Assembly (NCBI GenBank): GCA_963815535.1 | Contig: CAWFGS010000002.1 | Span: 186,001-250,000 of the forward strand | Length of the DNA: 64,000 bases | Direction of reading: 5' to 3' | Origin: CAWFGS01 sp963815535 | GTDB lineage: Bacteria; Pseudomonadota; Alphaproteobacteria; Sphingomonadales; Sphingomonadaceae | Part shown: one piece after another, positions 51,640 to 62,499 of the stretch | How the letters are laid out: every line of letters begins with the position of its first letter | Numbering within the stretch: position 1 is the stretch's first letter | Position numbers and translations under genes: made by a program | The notes under the pieces: model-generated | Database searches by the model: none | Seen by the model: only the letters and a program-made list of their open reading frames with translations | What the model was told of the DNA's origin: nothing

Positions 51640-54594
51640 TCAGAACTTGATCCGGCCCGTAACCGAGAACCGGCGACCGATCGGGTCATAGGTTGATGGG
51701 AAGATGTTCCCGCTGTTGAACGCCGTCTGGCCGATATTGCTGCCGACAATCTTTGGCTGATTGTCGAACAGGTTCAGGGCGGCAACCGTCAGCTGGAAGT
51801 TGTCGATGACGTCGAACCGTGCCGTGAGGTCGAAGTAATGTTCGGCATCGATCGATTCGAATTCATCGAGGAATGGCGCCTGGCCGGCCGCGTTGAAGTT
51901 CGAACGCTCCAGATCGACACCGTCGATGTAGCGCCACAGCAGCGACAGATCGACCCCGTCGAAGCCGAGGGTGGTCCGCTGGCTGAAGGAAAATTCAGGC
52001 AGGATCGAACCACAGTTGCTGCCGAAGAAACCGGCGCATTCGAAGATGATGTTGTCGGGATCGTTCTGGTTGGCATCGAACGTGTTGGAGTTCGTCCAGT
52101 TACCGGCGAAGTTAAGACCCAGCTTCGCAAGGCCGATATCACGCTGATAGTTGAACACCACGTCGATACCGTCGGTTTCGATGCGCCCCTGGTTCGTCAA
52201 AACCTGAGGAATGCCAGGTGTGGTTGCAACGCTACCGAACAGGTTGCCGGTTGCTGGATTACGACGGATCGAGGTACACGCTGCCGAGTTTGCCGATCCG
52301 ACCGGGTTGGTACGGAAATCAGCGCCGAAGCAATTCGCGAACACATCATCAACAGTCGGGTTGGTGATCGCGTCAGTCAACACGATGTTGTAGTAATCCA
52401 CGGTGATCGCCAGGCCGGGAATGAAGTCTGGCTGGAAGATTGCACCAACAGTGTAGGTTTCAGCGTCTTCCGCCCCCAGGAACGGGTTGCCGCCCCCGGT
52501 TACGTTGACCTGACCTGCCGGATCAACGATGATCGAACCCAAGCTGTTTTGAGGGGCGCCCTGCGCCAAACAAACGGCTGCCAGTGCAGCGTTGTTGAGC
52601 GGTGCAGCGCCGACACATGGATCGGTGTCGAAGTTGTCAAGTCCGGTTGTCTGCGGATCGAACAGTTCCAGGATATTCGGTGCGCGCGTCACCTTCTGGT
52701 AGTTGCCGCGAAGTTGCAGCCCGGGAACGACAGTCGCCGTCGCACCGATCTTGTAGGTGTATTCCGTACCGGTCGTCGAATAGTCGGACACACGGCCGCC
52801 CAGCAGCAGCGTGATATCCTGCACGAAGCTGTCTTCGAGAAGCGGGATGGCCAGTTCGCCGAACGCTTCCACGACGTCATACTGACCGAAGGAGTCAGGC
52901 GATGCCGCACCGTTGCCCAGCACTTCGCCGGGGGTCTGCGACAGCAGATCGGACGACGTGCCAGCTGTGTAGTCGCGATACTCGCCACCCAACACAATAC
53001 TCACAGGGGTCACCGCCGATGGGAAGGCGAAACCGAAGTCACCGGAAATGAAGCCCTGGACCTGGGTCAACGACGTTTCCGTGCCGGAGCGGTTACCAAC
53101 ATCAAGGAAGTCTTGAACCGCTGGCGTCAAGCTGCCGATGGGACCGAACAGATTGATCGGCACACACCCGTTGGAAGGATCAAGACAAGATGTCGCGTTG
53201 GTCGACAGAACGGACTGCTGCAGGCGAGACAAAGTGCCATTGCCGCTTTGGGTCGAGGATACTTCACTCTCACCGTAGGCGCCGAACAGTTCGAACTGCA
53301 AACTGCTTGTCACATCACCGCGAACGCCGGCCTTGAATTGGAAAAGATCTGTCTCGTACTCGTTATTACGCGTTCCGAACTCGACGAACCGGCGACCGAA
53401 ATCAAGACCGACCTGACGGTAGTTCGGATCGTTGGGATCAGTAGCAACCGCTGCTGCATCGCATTCGGCCTGAGTGAAACGACGTTGCACACCAGGGGTC
53501 GTGGCACTGGTATCGAGGCCGCAAATCTGATTGCGAATGCCCGCATTCAGGAACGGGTTGGACAACGGAGTTTGCAACACGTTACGGAACGTGCCCGATG
53601 GTGCGATGATCGTGGAGTTCGTGCTCTGGACGAACAGACCTTCGCCGAACAATTCGATGTTGTCAGCTACTTCGAAATTCGCAGCACCGAAGAAGCGATA
53701 CTGTTCGAGCGGCAGCTGGAAAATGTTGAACGGGTTGAAGTTGAATGGACGGTTGAACGGAACCAGGCTTTGGCCGTCGGGCGCAATCTGCAGGGTTCCG
53801 CCGGTCGTCCCAGGGACGGTGATTACCGAGGGAACCGTGGTGGAGGAACCGCCGGGGTTGCCGGAAAACGAGCTCAGGTTGAACTGTGAAAATTCACGGT
53901 CGCCCTGAAAGACGGCATCACGGTTGGTGTAACCGATGCTAAACACCGCGTTACCACGCCCATCGTCGAAATTCGCACCAAGCGTGAGGTCGGTGCGGAA
54001 AATGTTCGCATCGCCCAGTTCGGAGATCTGCTGTGTCGCTGAAAGTTCGGCTCCCTCGAAATCGCGTTTCGTGATGAAGTTCACCACGCCCGAGATCGCA
54101 TCGGCGCCGTAGGTTGCGCTGGCACCGCCGGTCAGCACGTCGACCCGGTCGAGCAGGGCAACGGGAATGACGTCAATGTTGGTGACCCCGGCAAGACCGG
54201 CAGGAACGACGCGCGTACCGTTCAGCAGGACCAGGTTCCGGTTAGGACCGATCGCGCGAAGGTTGACGAAGGTAGAACCACCGTTGCCGTTGTTCACCTG
54301 TGCGCCGACGTCAGGGGTAATACCCGGAATCTCGCGAAGGAAATCGTCGACCACGACTGCCTGACGCAAATTGATTTCTTCCGAAGTCACGACTGAAACC
54401 GGGCTGGACTGTTCCAGATTGGGGTTGGTGATACGCGAACCGGTCACGACGATCACGCCGCCGGGTGTCGGCGTCGCTTCGTTTTCGGCGGGGTTCTGTT
54501 CGCTGGGCTGGATCTGCGCCATGGCTGGGGTCGCCAGCATCGCGCTGACCGCGAACGATGCCGCGCCGAGCCGGAGTTGGGTTGCGATTTTCAT
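51640..54594 (-). CDS. TonB-dependent receptor, large OMP_b-brl type
   Basis: A 984-residue intact receptor. The ATG at 54594 gives a signal peptide ending TPAMAQ; AAGGA lies about 9 bases upstream. The TonB-box-like stretch is GGVIVVTGSRITNPNLEQSS. The plug has NRNLVLLNGTRVVPAGLAG and RVDVLTGGASATYGADAISGVVNFI; the barrel ends FSVTGRIKF with the expected terminal Phe. It is divergent from the thiolase operon with about 280 bp between, so it may be co-regulated with that catabolic set. The ligand is unknown. Confidence 0.93.
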   Translation of the reverse strand: MKIATQLRLGAASFAVSAMLATPAMAQIQPSEQNPAENEATPTPGGVIVVTGSRITNPNLEQSSPVSVVTSEEINLRQAVVVDDFLREIPGITPDVGAQVNNGNGGSTFVNLRAIGPNRNLVLLNGTRVVPAGLAGVTNIDVIPVALLDRVDVLTGGASATYGADAISGVVNFITKRDFEGAELSATQQISELGDANIFRTDLTLGANFDDGRGNAVFSIGYTNRDAVFQGDREFSQFNLSSFSGNPGGSSTTVPSVITVPGTTGGTLQIAPDGQSLVPFNRPFNFNPFNIFQLPLEQYRFFGAANFEVADNIELFGEGLFVQSTNSTIIAPSGTFRNVLQTPLSNPFLNAGIRNQICGLDTSATTPGVQRRFTQAECDAAAVATDPNDPNYRQVGLDFGRRFVEFGTRNNEYETDLFQFKAGVRGDVTSSLQFELFGAYGESEVSSTQSGNGTLSRLQQSVLSTNATSCLDPSNGCVPINLFGPIGSLTPAVQDFLDVGNRSGTETSLTQVQGFISGDFGFAFPSAVTPVSIVLGGEYRDYTAGTSSDLLSQTPGEVLGNGAASPDSFGQYDVVEAFGELAIPLLEDSFVQDITLLLGGRVSDYSTTGTEYTYKIGATATVVPGLQLRGNYQKVTRAPNILELFDPQTTGLDNFDTDPCVGAAPLNNAALAAVCLAQGAPQNSLGSIIVDPAGQVNVTGGGNPFLGAEDAETYTVGAIFQPDFIPGLAITVDYYNIVLTDAITNPTVDDVFANCFGADFRTNPVGSANSAACTSIRRNPATGNLFGSVATTPGIPQVLTNQGRIETDGIDVVFNYQRDIGLAKLGLNFAGNWTNSNTFDANQNDPDNIIFECAGFFGSNCGSILPEFSFSQRTTLGFDGVDLSLLWRYIDGVDLERSNFNAAGQAPFLDEFESIDAEHYFDLTARFDVIDNFQLTVAALNLFDNQPKIVGSNIGQTAFNSGNIFPSTYDPIGRRFSVTGRIKF

Positions 54595-54877
54595 CAATGT
54601 CATCCTTGGTTGCATATGATCTGGGCGAACATGCGGGGGAAGGGCGAGGTCGAAGCCGGGCAAACAACCGTGCGCTCCCCCACACGTCGTTGGTTGCGGT
54701 ATGCAGACGGGTGACGGAAAGGGAAAGCGGCGGGGCGGTTCAATTTCAAATTCGATGGGAACTGTGTCTTGTGTGCAACATAAATGAAACATGAGCGTGC
54801 GGCTTGACCGGTTTTTCCCGTCCCCCTAACTCCGATGCGAAGGACAGCTTTTACGCGCGTCATCAGGGAGAGCCAGT
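54595..54877. other. Divergent promoter region between TonB receptor and thiolase
   Basis: About 280 bp with an AT-richer block near 54740-54790. No gene. I see no clear repressor operator by eye, though the MarR gene at the end of the operon makes an operator here plausible. Confidence 0.4.
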
Positions 54878-56053
54878 ATGGCAGCAGCTTATATCGTCGA
54901 TGCCGTCAGAACCGCCGGGGGCAGACGCGGCGGGCGGTTGGCCGGGGTGCATCCGGTCGATCTGGCTGCGGCCTCGCTCGATGCGCTGGTGGAGCGGACC
55001 GGCATCGATCCCGGCAGTGTGGACGATGTCATCATGGGCTGCGTCAGCCAGGCCGGCGAACAATCCATGCAGGTCGGACGCAATGCGGTGCTCGCCAGCA
55101 AACATCTGCCGCAATCGACGCCCGCCGTCACGATCGACCGGCAATGCGGTTCGTCGCAGCAGGCGATCCAGTTCGCCGCGCAGGCCGTCATGTCGGGCAC
55201 GCAGGATGTCGTGATCGCCAGCGGCGTCGAGAGCATGAGCCGGGTGCCGATGGGCTCCACCGCGACGCTGCATATGAAAGAGGGTCTGGGGATGTACAAA
55301 TCGCCCGGACTTGGAGGCAAAATATCCCGGCATCATGTGGTCGCAATTCGCGGGCGCGGAAATGATCGTGAAGAAACACGGGCTGACCAAGGACGATCTC
55401 GACCGCTTCGCCTATGAAAGCCATCAGCGCGCGATCGCAGCGACGAAGGCCGGGCGCGTTCGATACCGAAATCGTGCCGATCGCCATCGAAACGCCCGAT
55501 GGCGAGGAGCAGCACACGGTGGACGAGGGCATCCGTTTCGACGCGACACTCGAAAGCATCGCGGGCGTCAAGCTTCTGAGCGAGGATGGCACGATTACCG
55601 CCGCCAGCTCCAGCCAGATCTGCGACGGATCGAGTGCGGCGCTGATCGTTTCGGAGCAAGGTCTTGAAGGAGCAGGGCCTGACCCCGCTCGCGCGCATTC
55701 ACCATCTGACCGTGACCGCTGGCGATCCGGTCATCATGCTGGAAGAACCGTTATTCGCGACCGACCGTGCGTTGAAGAGGGCGGGTATGGCTATCGGCGA
55801 CATCGACCTCTTCGAAGTGAACGAGGCGTTCGCGCCCGTTCCGTTGGCATGGCTGAAACACACCGGCGCCGATCCCGAAAAGCTCAACGTGAATGGCGGG
55901 GCGATCGCGCTGGGCCATCCGCTGGGTGCGAGCGGGACCAAGCTGATGGCGACGTTGGTTCACGCGTTGAAAGCGCGCGGACTGAAATACGGATTGCAGA
56001 CGATGTGCGAAGGCGGCGGCGTCGCCAATGTCACCATCGTCGAGGCGCTTTGA
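54878..56053 (+). CDS. Acetyl-CoA acetyltransferase / thiolase (frameshifted)
   Basis: Thiolase that cleaves or forms beta-ketoacyl-CoA. The nucleophile Cys is in DRQCGSSQQAIQFA, the His in GGAIALGHPLGASGTK and the second Cys in MCEGGGVANV; EVNEAFAPV is also typical. About 391 residues after correction. Frame changes fall near 55318, 55455 and 55665. The protein is close to the acetyl-CoA acetyltransferases that accompany SDR and crotonase genes in sphingomonad acyl-CoA degradation clusters. The ATG at 54878 is preceded by GGGAGAG. Confidence 0.9.
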
Positions 56054-56077
56054 TAAGCTTACACGAGGGAATAGAAT

Positions 56078-56866
56078 ATGGAAATCAGTGCAAACACTCC
56101 GGCCGTCGTTACCGGCGGCGGCATCCGGCCTCGGCGAAGCGACCGCGCGCGCTTTCGCAGCGAAAGGCGCGAAGGTCGCAATCTTCGATCTGCAGGAAGA
56201 AAAGGGCAAGGCGGTCGCGGCGGATATCGGCGGCATCTTCTGCGAAGTGAACGTGACGAGCGACGAAAGCGTCGATGCCGGTTTCGCCAAGGCACGCGAG
56301 GCGCATGGTCAGGAACGTATTCTGGTCAATTGCGCGGGTACGGGCAACGCGATCAAGACTGCCAGCCGCGACAAGCAGACGGGTCGAAATCAAGCATTTC
56401 CCGCTGGATGCGTTCAACTTGATGATCCAGATCAATCTGGTCGGCACGTTCCGCTGCATCGCCAAATCGGCCGCCGGGATGATGAGCGCCGATCCGCTTG
56501 ACCGACGACGGCGACCGCGGGGCGATCGTCAACACCGCCAGCGTCGCCGCCGAAGATGGCCAGATCGGCCAGGCGGCCTATTCCGCATCGAAGGGCGGCG
56601 TGGTCGGCATGACCCTGCCGATCGCACGCGATCTGATGCGCGAGGGCATCCGGGTGAACACCATCCTGCCCGGCATCTTCAACACTCCGTTGATGAACGC
56701 CGCCCCGCCGCAGGTGAAGGAAGCGCTGGCCGCATCGGTGCCGTTCCCCAAACGGCTCGGCAATCCCGAAGAATACGCCCATCTCGCGCTGACGATGATC
56801 GAAAACGGGTACTTCAACGGCGAAGATGTCCGCATCGACGGCGCGATCCGCATGGCGCCCCGGTAA
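56078..56866 (+). CDS. SDR-family 3-hydroxyacyl-CoA dehydrogenase (HSD10-like; frameshifted)
   Basis: NAD-dependent short-chain dehydrogenase. The Rossmann motif (TGGG-SGLGEATARAF) is broken by an indel near 56120. NCAGT, the catalytic Tyr-Lys in YSASKGGVVGM and the PGIFNTPL segment are present. Further indels lie near 56385 and 56500. The sequence resembles type 2 3-hydroxyacyl-CoA dehydrogenase (HSD17B10). It follows the thiolase by 24 bp, fitting a beta-oxidation order. Confidence 0.87.
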
Positions 56867-56895
56867 CGGCGCGCGTCGTATTTCCTACTTGGATC

Positions 56896-56934
56896 GGGGC
56901 GGGTAAGGATGGCGTATGACCATCCGCCCGCCCC
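56896..56934 (+). terminator. GC-rich hairpin after the SDR gene
   Basis: GGGGCGGG...GGATGG / CCATCC-GCCCGCCCC around the loop CGTATGA, 30 bp after the SDR stop. No T-run, so it may be a partial terminator or an mRNA-processing hairpin before the crotonase gene. Confidence 0.5.
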
Positions 56935-57046
56935 ATTCGTATGAGCATAGTGCAGCACCGTCGCACCGCCCGGCTTTTTATCGCCAGGACCGTGTAACAT
57001 GCGGTCCATGTCTCCGGCCTACGACTGAAAACAAAGGGAATTGTCC

Positions 57047-57918
57047 ATGAGCGAGTACAGCCAGATCCTCTACGACGTGACCGACAAGATCGCGACCGTT
57101 ACGCTCAATCGACCGGACAAGCTCAACGCCTACACCCGCACGATGATGGGCGAGATTTGCGACGTCAATGGACCGCATCGACGGCGACGACGGCGTGCGC
57201 GCGGTGATCTTTACCGGCGCAGGCGATCGGGCGTTCTGCGCCGGGGCCGATCTGACGCCGGAAGAAGGCAAGCCGTTTTCCACCGACGAGGCGATCGACG
57301 ATCTGTCTGACGAACGGGTCAGGGATGGCGGCGGGCGGCTGACGCTGCGGTTCTTCCAGTCGAAGAAGCCGTTGATCTCCGCCTGCAACGGCGTGGCGGT
57401 CGGCGTCGGCGCGACGATGCAGCTGGCGATGGATATGCGGCTGGCATCGGACAATGCGCGCTACGGCTTCGTCTTCGCGCGGCGCGGCATCGTGCCCGAA
57501 GCCGCGTCGAGCTGGTTCCTGCCGCGTATCGTCGGCACGCCGCTGGCGCTGGAATGGTGCATGACGGGCCGTATCTTCGGCGCGGAGGAAGCGCTGGCGG
57601 GCGGGCTGGTCCGGTCGGTCCATCCGCAAGGCGAGCTGCTGGATGCGGCGAACGCGCTGGCGCGCGAGATTGCCGACAACACTTCCGCCATATCGGTCGC
57701 CATGTCCCGGCAGATGCTGTGGCGGCTTTCGGCGACCGAACATCCGATGATGGCCCACCGGGTGGACAGCCGCGCGATCTATCGCATGTCGAAAGCGGAC
57801 GATGCGAAGGAGGGCATCGCCAGCTTCCTGGAAAAACGCGCGCCCGCAATATCCCGACGCGGTGTCCGCCGACATGCCCGACTTCTTCCCCTGGTGGGAC
57901 GAGCCGGGATTTGAATAA
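57047..57918 (+). CDS. Enoyl-CoA hydratase/isomerase family protein (frameshifted)
   Basis: Crotonase-fold enzyme of about 290 residues. KIATVTLNRPDKLNAYT opens it. The oxyanion-hole segments are FTGAGDRAFCAGADL and CNGVAVGVGATMQLAMD, followed by FVFARRGIVPEAASSWFLPR with the Glu expected in hydratases. Indels near 57165 and 57845 disturb it; the true end PDFFPWWDEPGFE reads in another frame to the TAA at 57916-57918. The start is ATG 57047 after AAAGGGAA. Confidence 0.89.
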
Positions 57919-58456
57919 GGATTGCCAGGCCGGCGAAAGCGCGAGCGATCTTGCCGGTTTCCTGCCGTATCAACTGTCGATCACGTCGAACGCCGTCAGC
58001 GCGCGGATCGCCGGAGCAGTATTACGCGCGAGTTCGGCCTGAAAATCCCCGAATGGCGAGTGATGGCGGTGCTCGGCGACGAGGCGGGCCGCGGACGGCA
58101 AGACGCAACGGGCCCTGACCGATGCGACGTTGATGGACAAGGTGGCGGTCAACCGGGCCTGCAAGACGTTGACCGGACGCGGGCTGGTCGAGCGGCGAGC
58201 CGAATGCCGCCGATGGACGGTCGCATCATCTGGCGCTGACCGAGGCGGGGCGCGACGTGCACGCCCGGATCATGCCGCTGGCCCGCGCGATGGAAGCGCG
58301 GCTGTTCGCGCATTTCTCGCTCGAGGAACGCGAACAGTTCGCCGATTGCTCGATCGCGCTGAAACGCGCGGACCGACGCCGCGGTCGAACGAAGCCGAAC
58401 GCATGCGGGGGCCGATTCCGATCAGGACCGCCCCCGCATCGCTGCAGCGCCTTTAG
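57911..58456 (+). CDS. MarR-family transcriptional regulator (frameshifted)
   Basis: Winged-helix regulator of about 160 residues. The likely start is a TTG at 57911 that overlaps the crotonase stop (NKDCQAGESASDLAGFLPYQLS). The wHTH region shows in LKIPEWRVMAVLGDEA, TLMDKVAVNRACKTLTGRGLVERR and HHLALTEAGRDVHARIMPLA. Indels occur near 58010, 58085 and 58210, so the C-terminus and exact stop are uncertain. It probably controls the preceding acyl-CoA genes or the divergent TonB receptor. Its end meets the convergent tadC stop. Confidence 0.78.
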
Positions 58457-59468
58457 TTGCTGCCCGGACCGTCCCCGGCAGAAGGCGTCGGAGATGGAGC
58501 AGGCCGCCGGGCCGAGGATCACGATGAACAGCACCGGCAGGATGAACAGGATCAGCGGAATGGTCATGATCGCGGGCAGGCGCGCGGCCTTTTCTTCGGC
58601 GCGCATCATCCGTTCGTTGCGGAATTCGGCCGACAGCACGCGCAGGGCCGACGCCAGCGGCGTACCGTATCGTTCGGTCTGGACCATCGTCGTCACCACG
58701 CCCTGCACCGATTCCAGATCGACGCGATAGGCGAGGTTGTTGAAGGCATCCTTGCGTTCGGTCAGGAAGCTGAGTTCGATCGCGGTCAGCGCGAATTCGT
58801 CGCCCAGTTCGGGGTAGGCGCGGCCCAGTTCCTTCGCCACGCGGTTGAAGGCGGCGTCGACCGTCAGACCGGCTTCGGCGCAGATGACCAGCAGATCGAG
58901 CGCGTCGGGCAGGCCCTTGCGGATTTCGGTCGGTGCGCTTGTTCGCCTTGTTCTTCAGGAAGATTTCCGGCCCCTTGTACCCGGCCAGCACCAGGAACGC
59001 GAACGCAGCGAACCGTTTGAAGCTGCCCCATTCGGGGAACACGTCGGAAATGTAGAACAGATAGACGCCGACCACACCCAGCACGATCGGCAGCACCATC
59101 CGCGCGCCCATGACGAACACGGCCAGTTCCTGTTGCGATAGCCGGCATGGGCCAGCTTCTGCTGAATGTCCTCGATCTGGCTCTCCTGCAGCACCTTCAT
59201 GCCCGACAGCGTGTCCTTCACCTTGTCCGTCTTGTCGGTGTTGCGAAGCAGGCTGGCGCGCTTCTTGCCGGTGGACATGACGATGCCGGCCTTCAGCTCG
59301 TCGCGCCGTTCGTTCAGCGCCTTGACGCGCTTGGCCATCGGATCGCTGACGGTTACCGCGGCATAGATGGCCAGCACCACGGCGAAGGCGGCGATCGCCG
59401 GCCAGGATCGTGCCGACCAGGATGACGTCGAAGCCAAGCAGGGTCGGTCCGGGCTGTTGATTGAGCAT
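58453..59468 (-). CDS. tadC: Tad pilus assembly protein TadC (frameshifted)
   Basis: Inner-membrane platform protein (type II secretion F family) of the Flp pilus. About 330 residues with membrane segments near VILVGTILAAIAAFAVVLAIYAAV, MVLPIVLGVVGVYLFYI, FAAFAFLVLAGY and IPLILFILPVLFIVILGPA. The F domain is seen in LDLLVICAEAGLTVDAAFNRVA and LTERKDAFNNLAYR. Frame changes fall near 59405, 59140, 58945 and 58485. The reconstructed end PSAGDGPGSN uses the TAA at 58453-58455. It follows tadB by 16 bp. Confidence 0.9.
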
Positions 59469-59484
59469 CCTATGCCGTCCTCTC

Positions 59485-60457
59485 TCAGATTTCGAAGCTG
59501 ACCATTTTGGCCATGATGAAGACGCCGATGGACATCCAGGACAGCCCGCCAAGACCGGTCGACGATCAGGCGATCGTCGGTGAAGAACCCGCCGATATAG
59601 TCGGGGTTGATCAAGTAGATCATGATGAACACGATGAAGGGCAGCGCGCCGACGATGTAGGCGGAGGCCTTGGATTCCGAACTCATCGCGCGGATCTTCA
59701 GCTTCATCTGGCCACGCTTGCGCAGCACGTCCGCCAGGTTCGACAGCGTTTCGGCCAGATTGCCGCCGGTTTCGCGCTGAATGGCCAGCGTGATGCAGAA
59801 GAAGTTGAATTCGGCGATGTCCAGCCGGTCGGCCGTTTCCTGCAGGGCTTCTTCCATCGTGCGGCCGATCTTGATGCGTTCGATCACGCCCTTGAATTCC
59901 ACGCCGACAGGGCCGGGAACTTCTGCCGCGACGACGCCCAGCGTTTCGGTGACCGGCAGGCCGGAACGCAGGCCGCGCACCAGCAGTTCGATCGCGTCGG
60001 GAAATTTGGTGTTGAATTGGTTGGTGCGCTTCTTGATGAAGAAACCGACCACCATATGCGGCAGGCCCGCACCGACGAGCACACCGACGCCCAGCGACAG
60101 CAAGGGCGCGCCGGATTGCAGATAGATCAACACCGCAACGACCAGCCCGAGGCCGAGCGAGGTGTAAGCATATTGGCTAACGGTCCAGCCCTTGCCGGTG
60201 CGGTCCAGCCGCCCGGCCAGCGCCTCGATGCGCGATCCGGAACCGGCCTTGCGGAACTGTTTGGGTTTGCGCGCGGCGATCGCCTTTTTCAGCTGCGATT
60301 CGACCTTGGTGTCGGTGCTTTCGGAATGGCGAAAGCGGACGGCTTGCAACCGGCGCTGGCTTTCCTTCGCGGTGGACGGGCCGGCCATGACCATATAGCC
60401 GATGACGAGCAGCGACATGACGCCGCCCGCAAACAGCAAGAGCTGTAGGATATTCAT
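59485..60457 (-). CDS. tadB: Tad pilus assembly protein TadB (one frameshift)
   Basis: Companion platform protein of TadC, about 323 residues. An N-terminal helix (ILQLLLFAGGVMSLLVIGYMVMAG), a basic linker (SQLKKAIAARKPKQFRK), two central helices and the F domain (FPDAIELLVRGLRSGLPVTETLGVVAAE, AIQRETGGNLAETLSNLADVLR) are visible. An indel near 59560 moves the last helix (GLGGLSWMSIGVFIMAKMVS) into another frame that stops at 59485. Its start lies only 52 bp after cpaE, with no cpaF between. Confidence 0.92.
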
Positions 60458-60509
60458 GTCCGGTTCCCCATTCGTCGAAGTTCAGCGTCCATCATCGTCG
60501 CAATGCCGA

Positions 60510-61821
60510 TCAGGCGCCGACGCCGTCCGCCATGGCAGCGGAGCCTGGCGCGGCGACGGGTTTCGCCTTTTTCGCCAGCAAGCGACTTCAGATCGAAGCT
60601 GCCGAGCAGCGATTTCTTGGCCGGTTCGCCTTCGCCCGGCTCCAGCTCGCTGCTGCCCATGACCTGCTGCGCCAGCTGGCGGATGACGCCGCTGGCTTTC
60701 GCGCTGCCGTTCGCATCCACGAAGGTCTGGCCCAGCTTGGCCGCATTCGCTGCGGCTTTCGATGTCGTAGGGGATCGTGAAGTCGATCTTGCGTTCGATG
60801 GATGCTTCGAAATCGGCCTTGCTGATTTCGGCGATGCCGGGCTGCACCTTGTTGGCGACCACCACGGGATGGACATGCGGGGCATTGGTTTTCAGCCAGG
60901 ACAGGATGCGAATGCTGTCGCGGGCGGATGCCAGCGTCATTTCCGTGCCGAGCACCACGACGTTCACGTCGGCGAGCAGATGCGGAAAATTGATCAGCAT
61001 GTTGCGCGGCAGATCGATCACCGTCATTTCGAACGCGGCGCGGAATTCCTCCTCCAGCTGAACGAAGGCGGAACCGTCGGTCATCAGCGGCGAACTGATC
61101 GGCGCTTCTGCCGACAGGATGGCGAGGTTTTCGTTCGCGCGGATCATGGCGCGTTCGATGAACAGTCCGTCGATCCGGCTTGGATTGTCGATCGCATCGG
61201 TCAGGCCGCGGCCCGGCTCCAGATCCAGCGCCAATGCGCCGGTGCCGAAATGCACGTCGAGGTCGAGCAATGCGGTCGGCATGCTCGTGGTCGGAACTGA
61301 ACAGCCAGGCGAGCGATGTCGCCAGCGTCGATGCGCCCACGCCGCCGCGTGTGCCGACGACGGCGGTGGAAATGTGCTTCTTCGCCTGGTCGGGATCGGC
61401 CGATTTGGGTGCGGCGAACACAGCCTGCGCCTGATTGAGACAATCGCGCAGCTGACCGGCGGACAAGCGGTTTCAGCAGATAGTCGTGAATGCCGCTGGA
61501 CAGCAGATCGCGGTACAGGCGCACATCGTTGACCTGGCCCACGGCGATCACCACCGTGCCCGGCTCGCACACTTCGGCCAGGGCGTTGATGTCGTTCAGC
61601 GGATCGCCGCTTTCCGACAGATCGACCATCAGGATGTTCGGGCTGGCGCTGACGGACAGGGACTGGACCGCGTTACGCAGCCCGCCCTTGTTGCATTTTT
61701 CCGGCTGCCAGCCGAGTTCGGCGACCACGGGTCGCAAGGCATCCAGCGCGGTTTCATCGCAGATATAGGCGGCGAAAGGATCGCGGCTGCCGCCGCTGCC
61801 CGGTTTCCAAGGTGCGTTCAT
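60510..61821 (-). CDS. cpaE: Pilus assembly ATPase CpaE/TadZ (frameshifted)
   Basis: MinD/ParA-like protein that places the Tad apparatus. Residues 1-125 form a receiver-like domain (PNILMVDLSESGDPLND, HDYLLKPL). Then come the deviant Walker A motif GTRGGVGAST and ALLDLDVHFGTGALALDLEP, with LARDSIRILS-like helices beyond. Frame changes occur near 61460, 61280, 60765 and 60570. The end LLAKKAKPVAAPGSAAMADGVGA reaches the TGA at 60510. The start ATG at 61821 follows AGGGGAA. Confidence 0.9.
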
Positions 61822-61833
61822 GTCAAATTCCCC

Positions 61834-62499
61834 TTATTCGTCGGACGCGGTTTGCGGCAGGCCGCCTTCGCCGGTCGGCGCCTGCTGGCGATAGGCGTCG
61901 ATCGCCTTGGTCGATGTGGCGACCACGGTTTCGCCCGTGCCGCGCTGCCCGTTGATCAGATCTTCGGGATTGGCGACCATCGCGGCCAGATTGCCGTTGA
62001 CGCCGCAGCCGTAATTGGGGCGCGTGCCGTTGGCGTAATTGGTTTCGGATTTGATCGACCAGTTGGGGCAGCTGGGAACCGATGCGGTGGACCGGGTCAG
62101 CACGATGCGCGAATTGCCCGGAGCCACGAAGCCCGACGTGACCGGTGCGCCATCGCTGAGCAGGATGCCATAGCGTGCGGCCAACTGGCCGACCGCTTCG
62201 CGCGTGGCGCCGCTGGCCATTGGATCATCGATGGTCAGGCGATCGCCGTAACGAAGGTCCATCGCTTCGAACCAGTCGGCGATGCGCTGCTGCTGACCGA
62301 TGGCGAGACCGCCCGAATTGCTGGGCACGTCGAGCGTGTAATTGGTGCGTTCGACCACTGGCTGGTTGACGCTGTAGAGGCTCTGATTGTCGGCCAGCGT
62401 GCCCGCGCCGCAACCGCTCAAGACGAGGCCGAGGGACAGGGCGGCCGCGCGGCCGCAATGACGTTTGGAAATAATCGACATGGGTGTGATCTTTCTCAT
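61834..62499 (-). CDS. cpaD: Pilus assembly lipoprotein CpaD
   Basis: A 221-residue intact lipoprotein with lipobox LSGC after the signal peptide and the CpaD features DWFEAMDLRYGDRLTID, CPNWSIKSETNYANG and NLAAMVANPEDLINGQRG. It probably guides assembly of the CpaC secretin. The ATG at 62499 overlaps the cpaC stop; an ATG at 62481 gives a more usual signal peptide (MSIISKRHCGRAAALSLG). Confidence 0.93.
   Translation of the reverse strand: MRKITPMSIISKRHCGRAAALSLGLVLSGCGAGTLADNQSLYSVNQPVVERTNYTLDVPSNSGGLAIGQQQRIADWFEAMDLRYGDRLTIDDPMASGATREAVGQLAARYGILLSDGAPVTSGFVAPGNSRIVLTRSTASVPSCPNWSIKSETNYANGTRPNYGCGVNGNLAAMVANPEDLINGQRGTGETVVATSTKAIDAYRQQAPTGEGGLPQTASDE

Noticed and set aside
51838..53889. 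683-residue open frame on the plus strand
   Set aside because: It lies fully opposite an intact TonB receptor with clear family motifs. Its translation has no recognisable domain. It is a shadow of GC-rich coding.
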